DNA from: Sarcocystis neurona | Taxonomy: Eukaryota; Apicomplexa; Conoidasida; Eucoccidiorida; Sarcocystidae | Assembly (NCBI GenBank): GCA_000727475.1 | Contig: KL647302.1 | Span: 1 to 64,000 of the forward strand | DNA length: 64,000 nucleotides | Direction of reading: 5' to 3' | Shown: piece after piece, positions 37,159 to 49,436 of the stretch | Numbering within the stretch: position 1 is the stretch's first letter | Layout: each line of letters starts with the position of its first letter | Position numbers and translations under genes: made by a program | Notes under the pieces: model-generated | The model's input: only the letters and a program-made list of their open reading frames with translations | What the model was told of the DNA's origin: nothing | Databases searched by the model: none

Positions 37159-37473
37159 ATGCAGCCGCCGCCAGAAGATCTTTTGAAGTACCCATCGAAT
37201 GAAATTGAGAATCTGCCGCCTGATGTACTGCGGCTCGAACACACAAAAACTGCCGCCTCCCGGCAGAACGCCACAGAAGTGTCCCCCTCGCTGTTCGGCT
37301 GTGGAGAGCGTGACACGGCATCGTCTGACTCCACGGTACGCAAGTTGCTGCAAGTGCGTCATTTCTCCTCTGGGACACCGAGCAAGCGACAAAGCTTTTT
37401 CCGTCGGCCGTCCTATCCATCAGTTGTTGTCAATCAACACATCGCGTCTGCGTACACAGGACGTGACGTTTGA
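37159..37473 (+). CDS. hypothetical protein or terminal exon
   Basis: The open frame reads MQPPPEDLLKYPSNEIENLP, then PPDVLRLEHTK and VRKLLQVRHFSSGTPSKR, and ends AYTGRDV-TGA (104 aa). A pyrimidine tract ending tgtatgcag lies at the start, so the exon may begin at 37165 instead of at an initiator Met. 36792-36890 (text VWHVALEADNTDAEV) could be an upstream exon. Polar, no membrane helix, no recognised domain. Confidence 0.5.
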   Translation: MQPPPEDLLKYPSNEIENLPPDVLRLEHTKTAASRQNATEVSPSLFGCGERDTASSDSTVRKLLQVRHFSSGTPSKRQSFFRRPSYPSVVVNQHIASAYTGRDV

Positions 37474-38529
37474 GAAGTTGAAGTCGCTCTTGTTTTCATA
37501 GATGTATATATATATATATGTATAAATACACACAAAGAGAGACAGACAGATATGCCCGTGTAGGCATAGATGAACAGGCCGGCATATACTGAGGATAACG
37601 TTGGAAACGTGTGAGTGTTCATCTAGCTCAATTTAGGAACACTGAGTACGTCACTTCCGTACCGTCTCCTGGCGTCCGTCTACCTCTCATCAGAAGCACC
37701 CGTCTACGGGGAGGGATGTTTTTCTGCTGAAACGCGATGCGATATTGACGTGTTCATTTATGCGCATGTACGGAGAAGCACCTGACGTGCGTCCCGTACG
37801 CTTACGAACGTTTTATGTCTCTTTTAGAGTTGCCTGCGACGTGCTGCACTTTACTAAGCAGCTCCTTTTTCGATATCCATCTGCGTCTTCACTAGGGTCA
37901 TCATTTTGATTTGTCGTCCGGTTGACTTAACTAGCAGGGGAAATGTGTGTACGCAACCTACGATGCATGTGTGTGCTGGCCTCGTGCGTCCTTCCTTATG
38001 AAAATTATTGCTTCTGCATGCATCAGTGCAGCACGTACGAACAGAAGTGTGCAAGTTTCCGCGGCTGCTGTAGGTGACGTAGTATCCACGTATGCTTACA
38101 TACATTTGTGTGAACGAAAAAATCACAATTACGCGAATGTGTGCGTACGCATATATATACTCACATGTAAATATTGACCTCCTGTATTCTCCGGAAAATG
38201 TTACGCCATCGTATAATCGTCTGTCACCGGTGTTACAGGTTTCACCTTCAACACGTGGTGCCACTGGTGAAGGAAACTGTTAGTCGCTATTTCCGCCAAG
38301 GCGCTAAGCTATGGAAATATCTTCTGCTCTTTTGTGTGTGCGTGTGTGTGGGATACAAACGAAATTGTATGCAGGCGTACGTAGTTAACGCTTGCACGTC
38401 TGCGTGGACGTCTGCTAGGGGCTCACCTCTGCTGCCTTCATGCTTTCCCCAGGGCGATTCTGGGAGCCGCTCATTTTTTTCATGAAAGTGTTTTCAAGAG
38501 TCGCCACTAATCGTTCTCAACTCAACCAG

Positions 38530-38999
38530 AAAAACCTTTTTGCCTGCGTGCGAATGCGTACTCTCACACGTTTCCCCTGATGTGTGTCGGGCTAAGAAAT
38601 TTTCATCTATTCCTCCAGTGAACAAAAATACAGCGCATTCCAAATATGCCAACATACTCACCTCGATAAATGCAACTGTGCACCTGCACTTTTCACGCAC
38701 GATTTCCACGTGTGGAGCCCCTCTTGGAAGCAAGCTGCTGCACGCCGTTGTGCCCTGTATACCATCGACGAACGAAGTGTACACATGCATACGAGATCAG
38801 ACATAATAGCGACTATAGGCATCTGTGCTCTCTCTTCAATTTCGTGAAGCAGGTTGAAACGGCTACAGCGGTACGTTTTCATATCCTCGTTGGAGGTGGA
38901 GGAGCGTTGCTGCTGCTCACGTACATGCTTTCGAGCTTTTTTGTGGAAAGGGTACTTTTGATAGAAGCGTCTGCAAAAAGTCCTCTCTCATCATTATGA
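38530..38999 (+). CDS. C-terminally anchored membrane protein, 2 visible exons
   Basis: Exon 38530-38776 (acceptor tcaaccag, donor GTGTAC) joins in phase 0 to 38853-38999 (acceptor gtgaagcag after a CT-rich tract). The ectodomain-like part has four Cys (ACECVLSHVSPDVCRAKKF and later CGAPLGSKLLHAVVPC). The last exon is one hydrophobic helix (ILVGGGGALLLLTYMLSSFF) plus a short tail ending SPLSSL-TGA. A surface protein is plausible. 38228-38330 (text HVVPLVKETVSRYFRQGAK) may be an earlier exon. The opposite strand is also open over the first exon, so the strand rests on the splice join. Confidence 0.45.
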
Positions 39000-39237
39000 C
39001 ATTTGTATATGTGTACACAAATATATACACGTATCCTCTACCCTTTATATGAGCGTCTTCTCACCGTCGTACGTGTACACATCTACGCAAACATTTGTAC
39101 CTTGTATCTGAGCGTTCATCTCAACTTGGTGAGGTACGTACAGGACACTTGCGTGGAACGGCATGTACACGGGCACGTATGTGTATACTTGAATAATACG
39201 TGTACGTATGACTGCACAGTTGTATGTCCGCGTGTGA

Positions 39238-39606
39238 ATGTGCTGCAGCCTTCACAGACGGTCGTATTTCCCTTGCCGTCTAGAGCGTGCACATCAGCCC
39301 GTGACGCCCAGTTTTTGTGCAGCTACCGAGGCCACAGAAGAGACTTACAAGTGTAATCAGGTCGACGAGTTTACAAAGGCGTGCGCTTGTACAGACGTGT
39401 TTGCGTGTCACTCCTCTCCGCCGGCGTGTGTATGTATGTATCTACGCGCGTGCATGAATATTCGTATTCCTCTTCACAAAGTCGCGTCACGCTTGCGTAT
39501 GGAGTTGTGCGTTACCTGGGGGCAATATGTAGCGCGCCAGTTGCTACAACTGCAGGACTGTCCGGTTTGCAGACAGTTGGCCTGTGAGATACTGGGACAG
39601 TGTTGA
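39238..39606 (+). CDS. Cys-rich open frame
   Basis: The frame contains about fourteen Cys, for example EFTKACACTDVFACHSSPPA and LQLQDCPVCRQLACEILGQC before TGA. A cttttgtgcag-like acceptor near 39322 suggests the coding part starts there. No known Cys spacing recognised; splice partners not found. Confidence 0.35.
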   Translation: MCCSLHRRSYFPCRLERAHQPVTPSFCAATEATEETYKCNQVDEFTKACACTDVFACHSSPPACVCMYLRACMNIRIPLHKVASRLRMELCVTWGQYVARQLLQLQDCPVCRQLACEILGQC

Positions 39607-39766
39607 CTTCCTCTATTAGTAGAATAGGAACCTCGAGCTGCTTTTACAGCAGCGACACCCGCCTGTGGAAACCGCTGGCTTCGCTTAAATTATGCCTAGA
39701 GCGGCACAGGCTTTCTGCTGGCAAGTCGCACACGAGAGAGGAGAAAAGCGCTAACATCGCTGCAAC

Positions 39767-40237
39767 GTGCTACGCCGGACCCGCTTTTATCCACGATCGT
39801 CAACTCTCCCTAATCTAAATGCCAGAACTGCTAAGATTACTAGTCTATCTGTTAAGCCCACGACTGCCGCTTCTGCCACTCACCACACTACCAGTTTGAT
39901 TACTACCACGACAACTACCAAGGCTGCTGCAGTCTGGGTTGTTAACTGGTGCGCGCGGACTGCTGGTGGTGTTGCGGAAGTGTTTCACTTGGGGTGCTGC
40001 GGATGCTGTTTTCTGCACCGTGGCCTCTGCAGCACTTCTCAGGAAGAGGGTGTTTCTGTGACATGGAAGAAAACGTTCAAGGAAGAGGCACATATGGTGT
40101 ATGTAGATACAGGAGGACTGCACTGCACTTGTTTTGAATGTGTGTACAATGGCATCCCACAGTCGCACTCTTGGCGCGCGCACGTGCGTTCTCACCTTTT
40201 TTCCACTGCTCTAGAAAGTTGGATGAAACATCCATAA
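39767..40237 (+). CDS. Thr-rich open frame
   Basis: The 156-codon frame has a Thr/Ala/Ser/Lys-rich segment (TTSLITTTTTTKAA) that resembles a mucin-like O-glycosylated stalk, then a CCGCC cluster, a charged part (VTWKKTFKEEAHMVYVDTGG) and a TAA stop. No signal peptide at the first Met. Oocyst-wall and surface proteins of coccidia often carry Thr-rich stalks, but that link is only an analogy. Confidence 0.35.
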   Translation: MLRRTRFYPRSSTLPNLNARTAKITSLSVKPTTAASATHHTTSLITTTTTTKAAAVWVVNWCARTAGGVAEVFHLGCCGCCFLHRGLCSTSQEEGVSVTWKKTFKEEAHMVYVDTGGLHCTCFECVYNGIPQSHSWRAHVRSHLFSTALESWMKHP

Positions 40238-41182
40238 AAAAATTAGGTGGGGAACAGTGTCAACACGAAAGTGAAATACCAGCCGTCTTGACATCAAAAA
40301 ACGCACCTGGGGAAATTCTCTTCTCAGAGACCTCTATTGCGTGCTCTTTTCCTCGTGTTCGGCGAAAGTCAGGTTTGTGCTCTCTGCATACGCATCTCTT
40401 TGCGGCATGTAAGCAGTTCTCCCTTAGTGGTTGAGAAGACTGAGTGCTTCCCCATTAATCGACGCAGCTTTTCCTTAGGAGCAGTCATACGTATCCGGAA
40501 GAGATGTGTGCAACAGCGTGTGCAGACGTGTAGCGATCCTTGTGTATCTGTACGTTCCCCATAATTTCCCCAATCGAGAACGTGTGTGCACAAGCACTGC
40601 GTGAAGACGCTCGCGGGAACGCCGACGCGATAAAGGCTTAGTGCGTAGATCGGTTCCATAATTCAGCAGTTCTACGGCGTCGCAGTTCAACTACAAACAT
40701 AAATATGCATAGGCGTATGCATATTCTCGCGTGATTTGCTAGATTAAGCACACACGTCTTCGTAAGGAGAGTTCACGTTTTACTATGTTGGGAGGCCTAA
40801 CGTAGAGTTAGGTCAACCCTTCTGCATCACAAGAGAGATGCGTATAATTACGGTACTTCTAGTTATAGGTATATAAGTAAATTTGCATGCGCCCGCGAAG
40901 GGAGTGCCACACACGCAAAGGACAGATCAACTGTAAGCGTTTGAAATCGCTGAAACGCTGCTCACCCCTTCAACGTCCATACATGCACAACCTCACCTGG
41001 GTGTGCACTGAAATATACATATACATATGTATATTATATATGTACGGATCAGGTATATATATGTTTTTGCAGATGCATAAGCACCTCGTACCAGAACACA
41101 AACACACGTATCACGCTTCACCTGCTACACGTGTGTGTAGGAGTTTCCGCAGGCGCGTGCACGCATCTGCATCGACTACTGA

Positions 41183-41645
41183 TTGGTTCACGTCTTAGCT
41201 GACAGAAGGAGAAGGGTATGCACTGAACCCATTGGGTCGTTGCTAGCCGCAGCTTTCTGGGAATTCCGCTCCCACCCGGAGATGGTGTTTGTCACATTGC
41301 ATGAATTCATGCTCATCTATTACGAAGAAGACACGCAGTTCACTTTGTGTCCTTTTGTGCTAGTTCTGTATAGTCAAGAAGGGACGACAGCAGACAACAG
41401 CTTGTTGACACGTGGGACGCAGCTGCGGTCAATGCTGCGGATAAATCCACACTCCGTACGCCGCCAGATGTTATTAGGGTATAATTCCACATTGGCCTAC
41501 AGTGGAAAATCTACGCTATATCACCCCTCTCCGACAAGACATACACGAACGCTCCCCTGCCATTCAGAAGTTCCGGCACTCTTTGACGCCGTGCGGGACT
41601 CACCACACGCTCGGAATTTCTGTCAGTGGCGCACGTAGCTACACA
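41183..41645 (+). CDS. exon group of an unrecognised helical protein
   Basis: An exon from about 41372 (acceptor tctgtatag) to 41456 (donor GTACGC) reads DDSRQQLVDTWDAAAVNAAD and joins in phase 1, across a roughly 50-nt intron, to text ENLRYITPLRQDIHERSPAI and onward to GISVSG. Upstream, 41183-41330 reads AAFWEFRSHPEMVFVTLHEF. The W-x3-A-x3-A-x-D helical pattern recalls the N-terminal tail of dynein heavy chains, but this is weak. Downstream exons may continue through 41756-42010. Confidence 0.4.
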
Positions 41646-41685
41646 CCTATCTCTAGATGGTATGCACGTATTATTTCTCGTTCTA

Positions 41686-41720
<35 letters not shown>
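41686..41720. repeat. (CT)n(TA)n microsatellite
   Basis: Same CT-then-TA order as at 29389 and 29868. Its complement order (TA)n(GA)n is seen at 42974-43003 and 46185-46215. Confidence 0.9.
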
Positions 41721-42009
41721 GTACATGTATATAATGCACATGGACACACTAAACAATGCCAGATGACCCTCCGTTCATCTATCGAAACAGGTCACACATG
41801 CAAAATACACGTCCTGGCTGGCAGGCAGGTGTTGTACATCGTTTTTGCTACTCGGTCGAAAGTCTCGCGCCTCTGTCCACTGACAAATCTAAATGTATTT
41901 GTGGACGTCATACATTCACTCCCGCGAGTTGGTCATGTGTTCACACACACCTGTATATACGTGTACCTATGAGGGCACATACGCCGGCAAGCGCAAACGC
42001 AGAGCAATA

Positions 42010-42037
42010 GAATTAGCACACCAGGATGTGCTAATTC
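42010..42037. other. 11-bp perfect inverted repeat
   Basis: Arms gaattagcaca and tgtgctaattc are separated by 6 nt (ccagga). It lies close to the 3' ends of the converging plus and minus genes. Confidence 0.85.
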
Positions 42038-42456
42038 AGGACGCAGACGGTAGCAGGTACTCCTAAGCAACTTCGGTCCATACCACGTACTCCGTAAAGT
42101 CTGCCTGAACATCCGTACAACTATATTCACCTATGCACACACACTTATGATGCATTACGACCCGCACGAATTTTATGAAGGCGGAGACAACCTGCCGTTG
42201 TATGTGTCTTCGTCCTCGTTTCTGCTGGAAAAGAAATTGCCCGGTGTGCTCTGAGGAGTTCGCTAAATCCGCTTCTGCTGCGTGTCTGCTGCTTCTCCCT
42301 CGAGATGCCTCTGCCCTCCCCGAGCACACTACGCGTCGCCGGCGAATAGTCATCACTGGGTCACTGCGGGTGCTAAAAAAGATCATGTCTACCCAACAAC
42401 TGCGGAAGCAGGCGCGGCAGTGGTGGACAGAAATATCACCACGAACCCAGTCAGAG

Positions 42457-45400
42457 TCAATCCCTTGTAGCAGCAGCAGTAGACGAGTGAGCAACTGCAG
42501 CAGAGGACCGAGCCGCAGCAGCAGCGCCACTCCACAGGGGCTCGAGGGTCTGTGGACGTACCCCGCGGCCGTGGAGGATATCAGTAAGAAATTCGGTTAC
42601 CAAAGCGCGAGTGTCTAGGCGAGAGGAAAACTGCTCCGCCGCAAAAGATATGATAGACGCAGCACGATGCGACACAGCGTCGTGCAGCGCCGGCTGAGCG
42701 GAGATGCACCGCAGACACCTGCAACCTTGAGCTACCACCTCCATGTCTTTGATATTCGCGCTGATGGCCTGCAGGAGCCCGGTGGGTTTCGCAGAGCAAA
42801 CCTACAACGCGTACGCACTGATGCCGTCGAAGAGTATGGATTCCTCGTGTACACACGTGCGTAAGTCTGCACGCTCTGAACATCTGCGCACAGACGATTG
42901 TGTGAACATACATGTAGGGGAGATTGTGGGCAGCCACACACAAGTGGAAGACACGCCTGTTTGTACTCCAGCATATATATATATATATAGAGAGAGAGAG
43001 AGGTAGATAGAGAGGGCGATATACATACAGACCCACCGAGGAACTCCCCCTGTGGAACACGGGGAGATCTTACAACGGCAAACTGGCCACACACGTATGA
43101 CTGCATGTGAGGACATCGGCACACAGTGAGGTACACTTTCCTCGCCTTTTCTTATGTGTGAATAACGACAAACATATGGACGGTGGCACAGTTGGACGCT
43201 TAGTGGCTGGACCACATCCCTGGCAGCAGCTTACAACAGCACTAGAGCTTATTCATGTGCTAGACAAGGGGAAACTGATAGTAGATATCTGTCGATTCCC
43301 AAGTTGCTGGACTCCTACGGTCAGCTCCTTGCTGCAACCAGCCTGCGGGCAATCACGACCGTATACAAGTCTGTCCTGATCTATGCGGTGCTCAGACAGA
43401 TACACATTCAGCTTATTGGATTGCTCTTGGAAGACGCCGGTATGGAACACTACAACTGATCGTGTTCATGCATTAACGACACGTCGATCTACCGTCGAAG
43501 TGCCACAAGGGGCAGCAGCGGTCCAACACCGAAACACATCACGCGTCTTCGTTGCATAGATTCCTACTCACGCCACCGGCAGCTTGCTGCCGCCTACCAG
43601 AATGCGTAAATGTTTTCTAGTTCAGAGAAACGACGTGAACACATAGAAGCGGGCTATCAAGTGTACATAGATATAACATGTATACTCTTGTGTGGAGAGA
43701 CAGAAATGCAGAACTGTCTCTTTTCATGACAATACTGAGGCCGGTGTATAGATATGTCCACCTGTACGTATCCACACATGGGAACACACGAAGAGGTATG
43801 CAGGCGCATATACAAATCTATTTTCAGAAATTCATGGACAAAGAAACGTCTAACCCTATAAGCGTATGCGCATTCACATATACAGCTGTGTATCTATGTG
43901 AAGATGGTTAGATAGATAAACGTGAGCATACACATACTTATCTGCATAACCCAGTGTTTCCCGCTCCCACCTTTCGCCAGCCCAACGGCTCTGCATACGT
44001 CAGTGTTCCCCGCCCCCAACTTTCGTCACCCCAACGCCTCTGGTTTACATACGAGCCCTCGCGCCGACGTTTTTACCTTGCATATGACGTTTAGTCCACG
44101 CTCCATGATGGCGTCCGCACAGGACGGATGTACGCAGCAGTTGGCGATGCAAGAAAGAGCTTCTCTGCAGAACGTCGCGTGCCGGTGGTGCTTAAGAAGT
44201 ACAAACAGGAAAGAAGTAATCGCCCGGTACTTTACTAGCTGTACGTACACCTCAGAGCTCTCCTCCTGGCGGTACACCAAATGCGATATTGCTTTGCAGC
44301 TGACTTCGCACACCTGCAGAAGCCAGGCACACACACAAGCTATACGTACCCATATCGTTTCAAAGGTGTCTCTGCCGCGGGCCTGACCCGGTGCCCTCGC
44401 GGAGGTCACGACATCTCTACTGCCATACTGCCAACCACTGCAGAACATGTTCCTGATACAAACGCGAACACATATTCGTCCGCTTACATATATATATATA
44501 TATATATATACGCGAACGCAAACACATATGGACAGACAGGCACGTTGACTGGCAGTGGATGCGGCCTGCACCCGCGGAAGCGTATGCAAATGTCGGAGCC
44601 GAAAAACTGCAGCCATTCATGCTACCGAAGTACTAAGGTTAATAGAAACACCACCGCACGTACATTTTCTGGAGGAAAGCAAGAAAAGCAACGTTTGCGT
44701 TTGCACCGTTTTGACACGGATGCACACGCGAGAAAGAAAAGGCAACAACCACAAAAGAGAATGAAAAGAGAATCGCCCCGGATGAAAGCGAGGCGCTGCT
44801 GTTGAACGGCAGGAAGAAAAAGGCGGCACGTTTTCCCACTATTAACAATGTTCTGCAGAACACGCACGCAGAGTCTATCCCCACAGCGAGAACGAGGAGG
44901 CTGCGTCCGCCCACAAAGGGAAACGGCGGTTGCAGCCGGAGACAAACTGATGCTTCAACATCCGTGCGACAAGCAGAACCGCAACGCAGGAGGAAACACA
45001 CGCATGCACCTACGTAGATACACACAATTGTACAAATATAGCCACCTACGTTTATATGTATATATATACATATATAAAGGGCAACCGTTCGCACACTATC
45101 CCCACCTCAACTGAAGAACTACAGGCCGTTGTGACTTTCAGAATGGCCTCCACGGCGTCAAGTTCTACCAGACGGTTGCGAGTCCCCGCCTGCAAACAGC
45201 ATCCACTGGCAAGTTCTGAACCTTCGAGTCCATCGTGTACACAGGCTCTTGTATGCATGTTATCGCAGTGGCCACATTTCTTCAGCGCGTCGCCATCGCT
45301 AACATGCATATATATATATATATATATATATACATACACACATATGTGCAAGTGTATGCGGACGAATGCATACGTATCTTTACAAAAGGATAAATGTGTT

Positions 45401-47735
45401 TGTATACGTACGTACATGTATATACATATATGTATGTACGTACACATATGAATACATTTAACCTTATACAAATAAACGTGAAGGCGTGGGCTGCGCATAC
45501 ATGTACGCACATCTATGTGTATGTGAACCTATATACGCAGTCGCAATGCACAGGAACTGGCGTGCCACTTGACCAGCTTCAACGTTGTAGTGACCCACCA
45601 GTTCTTCGTAACGAGGGGCAACACGCTGAAGCAGTTCAGCAATTGAGACGCAGATAGCTGGCTGGTCCGCAGCGTTTCTCAGATTGTTTAACACAATGGC
45701 AAGAGTCACCCTATCCAAAATCTGCAGCGACAGCAGCAAGAATTTCAAAAGAATGCGTTAGAAATGCCTCTTACACGGGTGGAAGCAGCAAGCAGGTGCT
45801 GCAGAACCAGACGAAGCCAGCGACACATGCACCTATGCGCACATTCAGAGAGGTGCTTTAGAGGACAGTGTAACCGCAGGACTTGCCAAACCGTGCAAGA
45901 ACTTTTTTCTTGTTCGGTAGACAGAGATAGAGCGAGATTTACACAAGCAAATGTACATTCACAGGCACACAAGTGAGTTCACAGATTTGCTGTAATAAAC
46001 ATGAGATGGTGTACATACGCTGGACGTTTTCAGATCCTTTTATCCGTCCTCTTCTCCCTTACTGCATTGTAAGGGCAGTCACGGAGCGTCTTGTTGTGTT
46101 CAGTACGCGAGCACCCAAATCTCCCAACGATCAATTCGCCAATTTTCGGGTAGGTACGTATATATTTATGTATATATATCTATACATATATATACATATA
46201 TAGAGAGAGAGACAGAGGAAGAGATAACAAGAAAGACGGATCGACGGTATTCGTCTGCTTGTACGCATGCAGATGCTGGCATGGTGTCAGCACGAGTTGT
46301 CCTGAAAGCGCAAGGTCGTGTGGACTCCTGTGCCAAAAACGTCTGAGCACCATACCCACGAATACGTTGACATATGTTGGCACAGGATGCGTCCAAATAG
46401 GAGCTACACGCATGAAGCGTTTCATTGCCTCAGTGTCTCGACAAGTGTGTCCAAGTACGTCGGGCGGGCGGCTCGGCTCTCTGCGTTGCCCCTTACACGT
46501 TGTTCCGCTCCTGCTGGGGCCTACGTCTGCAGAAAAGCATGCAAAAGTGAACGAATTGCCTCACTCCACTACACACAGTCTGCAAACCTTTACTTCTGCG
46601 GCGCTGTTGAGTTGTACAACCTTTTGGTCGTGAACAACTGCTTCGGCTTACTCCTATTCCAAACAGCTGTCTCTTCCCCGCTCCCCCTGCTATCACGTCT
46701 CATTACACGCGGGCTGCGATTTCAAAGCTTAGAGCAGACGCATTTTTGCCACATTCTTGTCTCCGTCTGCGCGTGTATCCACTATGCTAATATGCATGTT
46801 AACGCCTCCAGGGGGGCGCGCTAGACAGACAGAAAACGCGGTGCCTCCGTGCATACGAGCCACTGCGCTCTCACGCACTTCGTTGCGTACGTGCGACAAA
46901 CCTGGTGAGGGTCTGCTCATGCCTGCCCGCTGCACTGCTGTGGGGGACTACGTGTGTATACGCACGCTGGGACAGGACAAGCGTGCGAGCATCATAGAGT
47001 GCAGTACCCCAGTGCGCTGGCAAGTTCGCAATACTGTTATGGGAGGATGTGCCCGTTGTCCTGCTGTTGGAGACGGATGTCTGCTTTACCTCATCAGAAA
47101 GCGGATAGAGGGCATCAAGCTTGGCGAGAGCAGCACACGCAGAAGCAACGACCTCTGCGACGGCGCGGTGCCGCACCAGCAGCTGCCGTGTGAAATCTAC
47201 AAAGTCGGCGTTCAATGCATGGCGACACGAGGGCAGCGCCGCCAGCAGGGCTACCAAAGAGCAGATCGAACCAGCAATCGTCTGGCTTTCTTTGTGGTTC
47301 AGCGCTGCTGTCTTCATTTGAGGAACGCCCTTATCGGCTATTGCCTCGCTATGCGATAGAGACGCTGCTGCTAGCGAGGCCAAGGCCTGGCTTGCCGCCC
47401 CCTGCAGTCGTCGGTGCTGTGGGTGGCGTTCCATCACCAGCACTATCTGCATGCGAACGCAGCACACAACAGAGAAAATCCACACATAAAGCAAGTGGAC
47501 CTGCTGAAGGGCGACATCAAGTGGATGGCAGACAGATGCTCGCAATATAGACGCGCACGTGGTCAGTCATGCTTACATACACATACACATAAATGCTAAT
47601 ACTGTGTATTACACGCACGTGCGAGTAGGCGTCAATGTGTGCATATGTGTACCCCCCTGACCGCACGCATGGGGCCGGGCGCGTGGCCAAGGTACGCAGC
47701 ACTTCAAGTAAAACAGAGTGTATGTGTGTGGATGT

Positions 47736-47769
<34 letters not shown>

Positions 47770-48282
47770 TGGTGTGTGTGTGTCGTGTGTGTCGTGTGCG
47801 TCGTAGGTACGACGTNNNNNNNNNNNNNNNNNNNNNNNNNNNNNNNNNNNNNNNNNNNNNNNNNNNNNNNNNNNNNNNNNNNNNNNNNNNNNNNNNNNNN
47901 NNNNNNNNNNNNNNNNNNNNNNNNNNNNNNNNNNNNNNNNNNNNNNNNNNNNNNNNNNNNNNNNNNNNNNNNNNNNNNNNNNNNNNNNNNNNNNNNNNNN
48001 NNNNNNNNNNNNNNNNNNNNNNNNNNNNNNNNNNNNNNNNNNNNNNNNNNNNNNNNNNNNNNNNNNNNNNNNNNNNNNNNNNNNNNNNNNNNNNNNNNNN
48101 NNNNNNNNNNNNNNNNNNNNNNNNNNNNNNNNNNNNNNNNNNNNNNNNNNNNNNNNNNNNNNNNNNNNNNNNNNNNNNNNNNNNNNNNNNNNNNNNNNNN
48201 NNNNNNNNNNNNNNNNNNNNNNNNNNNNNNNNNNNNNNNNNNNNNNNNNNNNNNNNNNNNAGAGTGTATGTGTGTGGTGTGT

Positions 48283-48318
<36 letters not shown>

Positions 48319-48420
48319 GTGTGTGTGTTGTGCGTGTGTGCGTGTGCCTGTAGGACGCTACGTATTGAGGTTCTGTATCAACACGTAGAGCTACACCCGT
48401 CTGTTCGTATGTATAGATGT

Positions 48421-48460
<40 letters not shown>

Positions 48461-49250
48461 GTAGTCCTCCTGCGTGCTCGTGTAGACGTGTATAATCGTG
48501 CTGCTGCATCAAAGAATGTAGGCGTGCTTTCACACACAGGTGTGTACACGTGTTGAGGACGACGTGGAGGGGGTCAAGCACAGCATAGACGGCGCTGCGA
48601 GGCACCGTTTTAGGGCCAACACCGTTGCCAAAAGCAAACAACATTTTCCGTTTGTACGCAGAAAGGCATCGCCGACACTGGGCAGCAAAAGTGAGAAGTG
48701 GCTTTCTCATGCACGGACACCTGAGCTCGTCGTCTCTTGCCAAAAAACGCCAGTCCCCTTCGAATTCGTGCGTAATGTAATTCACACAGCCAACACAGCA
48801 GTCAACGACGTGAAACTTGTACACAACTTTATCACGCACATTCGTGCATATATATAGATACATATGTGTACAGCGAGAGAGAGTGAGAGAGACACAGGCA
48901 GAGACAGAGAGAGGAAGCAGGCGGAGAAAGAGGGGGATATATATGTACGTATGTATATATATATATATATACATATATATACGTTCGTACATATATATAT
49001 ATATACATATGCATATATATATATATAGATATAGATAGGTGGATAGAAAAATACACGTAGATACGCTCGTGTGTACTGTGGAACAGCAACATCTAGGCGT
49101 GTACACATTTCCTGGTGTATATATCTGTCTGTAAACCGCTGTATTACCGGAGCCCGACGCAGGCCGTATCGTGCCTGTATCGCTCTTGGCCAGATCGGCA
49201 ACACGTCAGCCGGTTCGGGCCTTGATTGTCCGCCGCTGTATATGCGCACA
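42457..49250 (-). CDS. armadillo/HEAT-like repeat protein (gene 2), many exons
   Basis: Firm exons, in order of translation: 47090-47446, about 45950 to 45775, 45537-45721, 45106-45298, 44077-44313 and 42457-42801 (stop). Joins from 45775 on are phase 0, 2, 0 and 0. The text is made of short amphipathic helix pairs typical of armadillo repeats, for example [56 protein letters not shown] and [19 protein letters not shown]. The last exon ends with an Ala/Ser tail coded by GCN runs. Probable earlier exons are 48560-48710 (text [20 protein letters not shown]) and 49150-49250 (start [15 protein letters not shown]). The scaffold gap and gene 1 lie upstream. Armadillo proteins bind other proteins; partner and location are unknown. 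The upper boundary is approximate. Confidence 0.65.
43166..43459 (+). CDS. possible antisense exon nested in minus-strand gene
   Basis: The plus frame is open from 43166 to TGA 43457-43459 and ends with a strongly helical text: [20 protein letters not shown], then [15 protein letters not shown] and [14 protein letters not shown]. It lies inside an intron of the armadillo-like gene 2. The complementary minus frame is also open but much less regular. It may be the last exon of the plus-strand gene seen at 41183-41645. Confidence 0.4.
   Translation, partial: RQTYGRWHSWTLSGWTTSLAAAYNSTRAYSCARQGETDSRYLSIPKLLDSYGQLLAATSLRAITTVYKSVLIYAVLRQIHIQLIGLLLEDAGMEHYN
43952..44053. repeat. 49-bp tandem duplication
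   Basis: Two diverged copies (43952-44000 and 44001-44053) each begin cagtgtt, have a C-rich middle and end tacatacg or catacgt. Confidence 0.7.
45307..45446. repeat. (TA)n tract and imperfect palindrome
   Basis: (TA)n at 45307-45331 is followed by a near-palindrome around 45400-45440 built on gtacgtacat. It lies in an intron of gene 2. Confidence 0.75.
47730..47815. repeat. (GT)n tract before gap
   Basis: GT-rich microsatellite preceded by agagtgtatgtgtgtgg and ending gtcgtaggtacgacgt directly at the N run. Similar text recurs after the gap at 48261-48362. Confidence 0.9.
47816..48260. other. assembly gap (445 N)
   Basis: Run of undetermined bases inside the region assigned to armadillo-like gene 2. 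Confidence 1.
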
Positions 49251-49335
49251 TGTCCACGCGTGTATATACGTATCCATAAATATATATATATATATATATA
49301 TATGTATACGTATATATATATATACATATAGACAC
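48425..49335. repeat. cluster of (TA)n microsatellites
   Basis: Three long alternating TA blocks, at 48425-48453, about 48938-49035 and 49275-49325, with gagaga runs between. They bracket candidate exons on the minus strand and are probably intronic or intergenic. Confidence 0.85.
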
Positions 49336-49436
49336 ACGATGTGTACGCGTGCAAACTAATATAGGTAAATTCCCAAAAGGCGGGATATTACGTGTTTAGT
49401 GCCTTGGTTTCGATCGAAGAGCAGACGCTCCAACTC

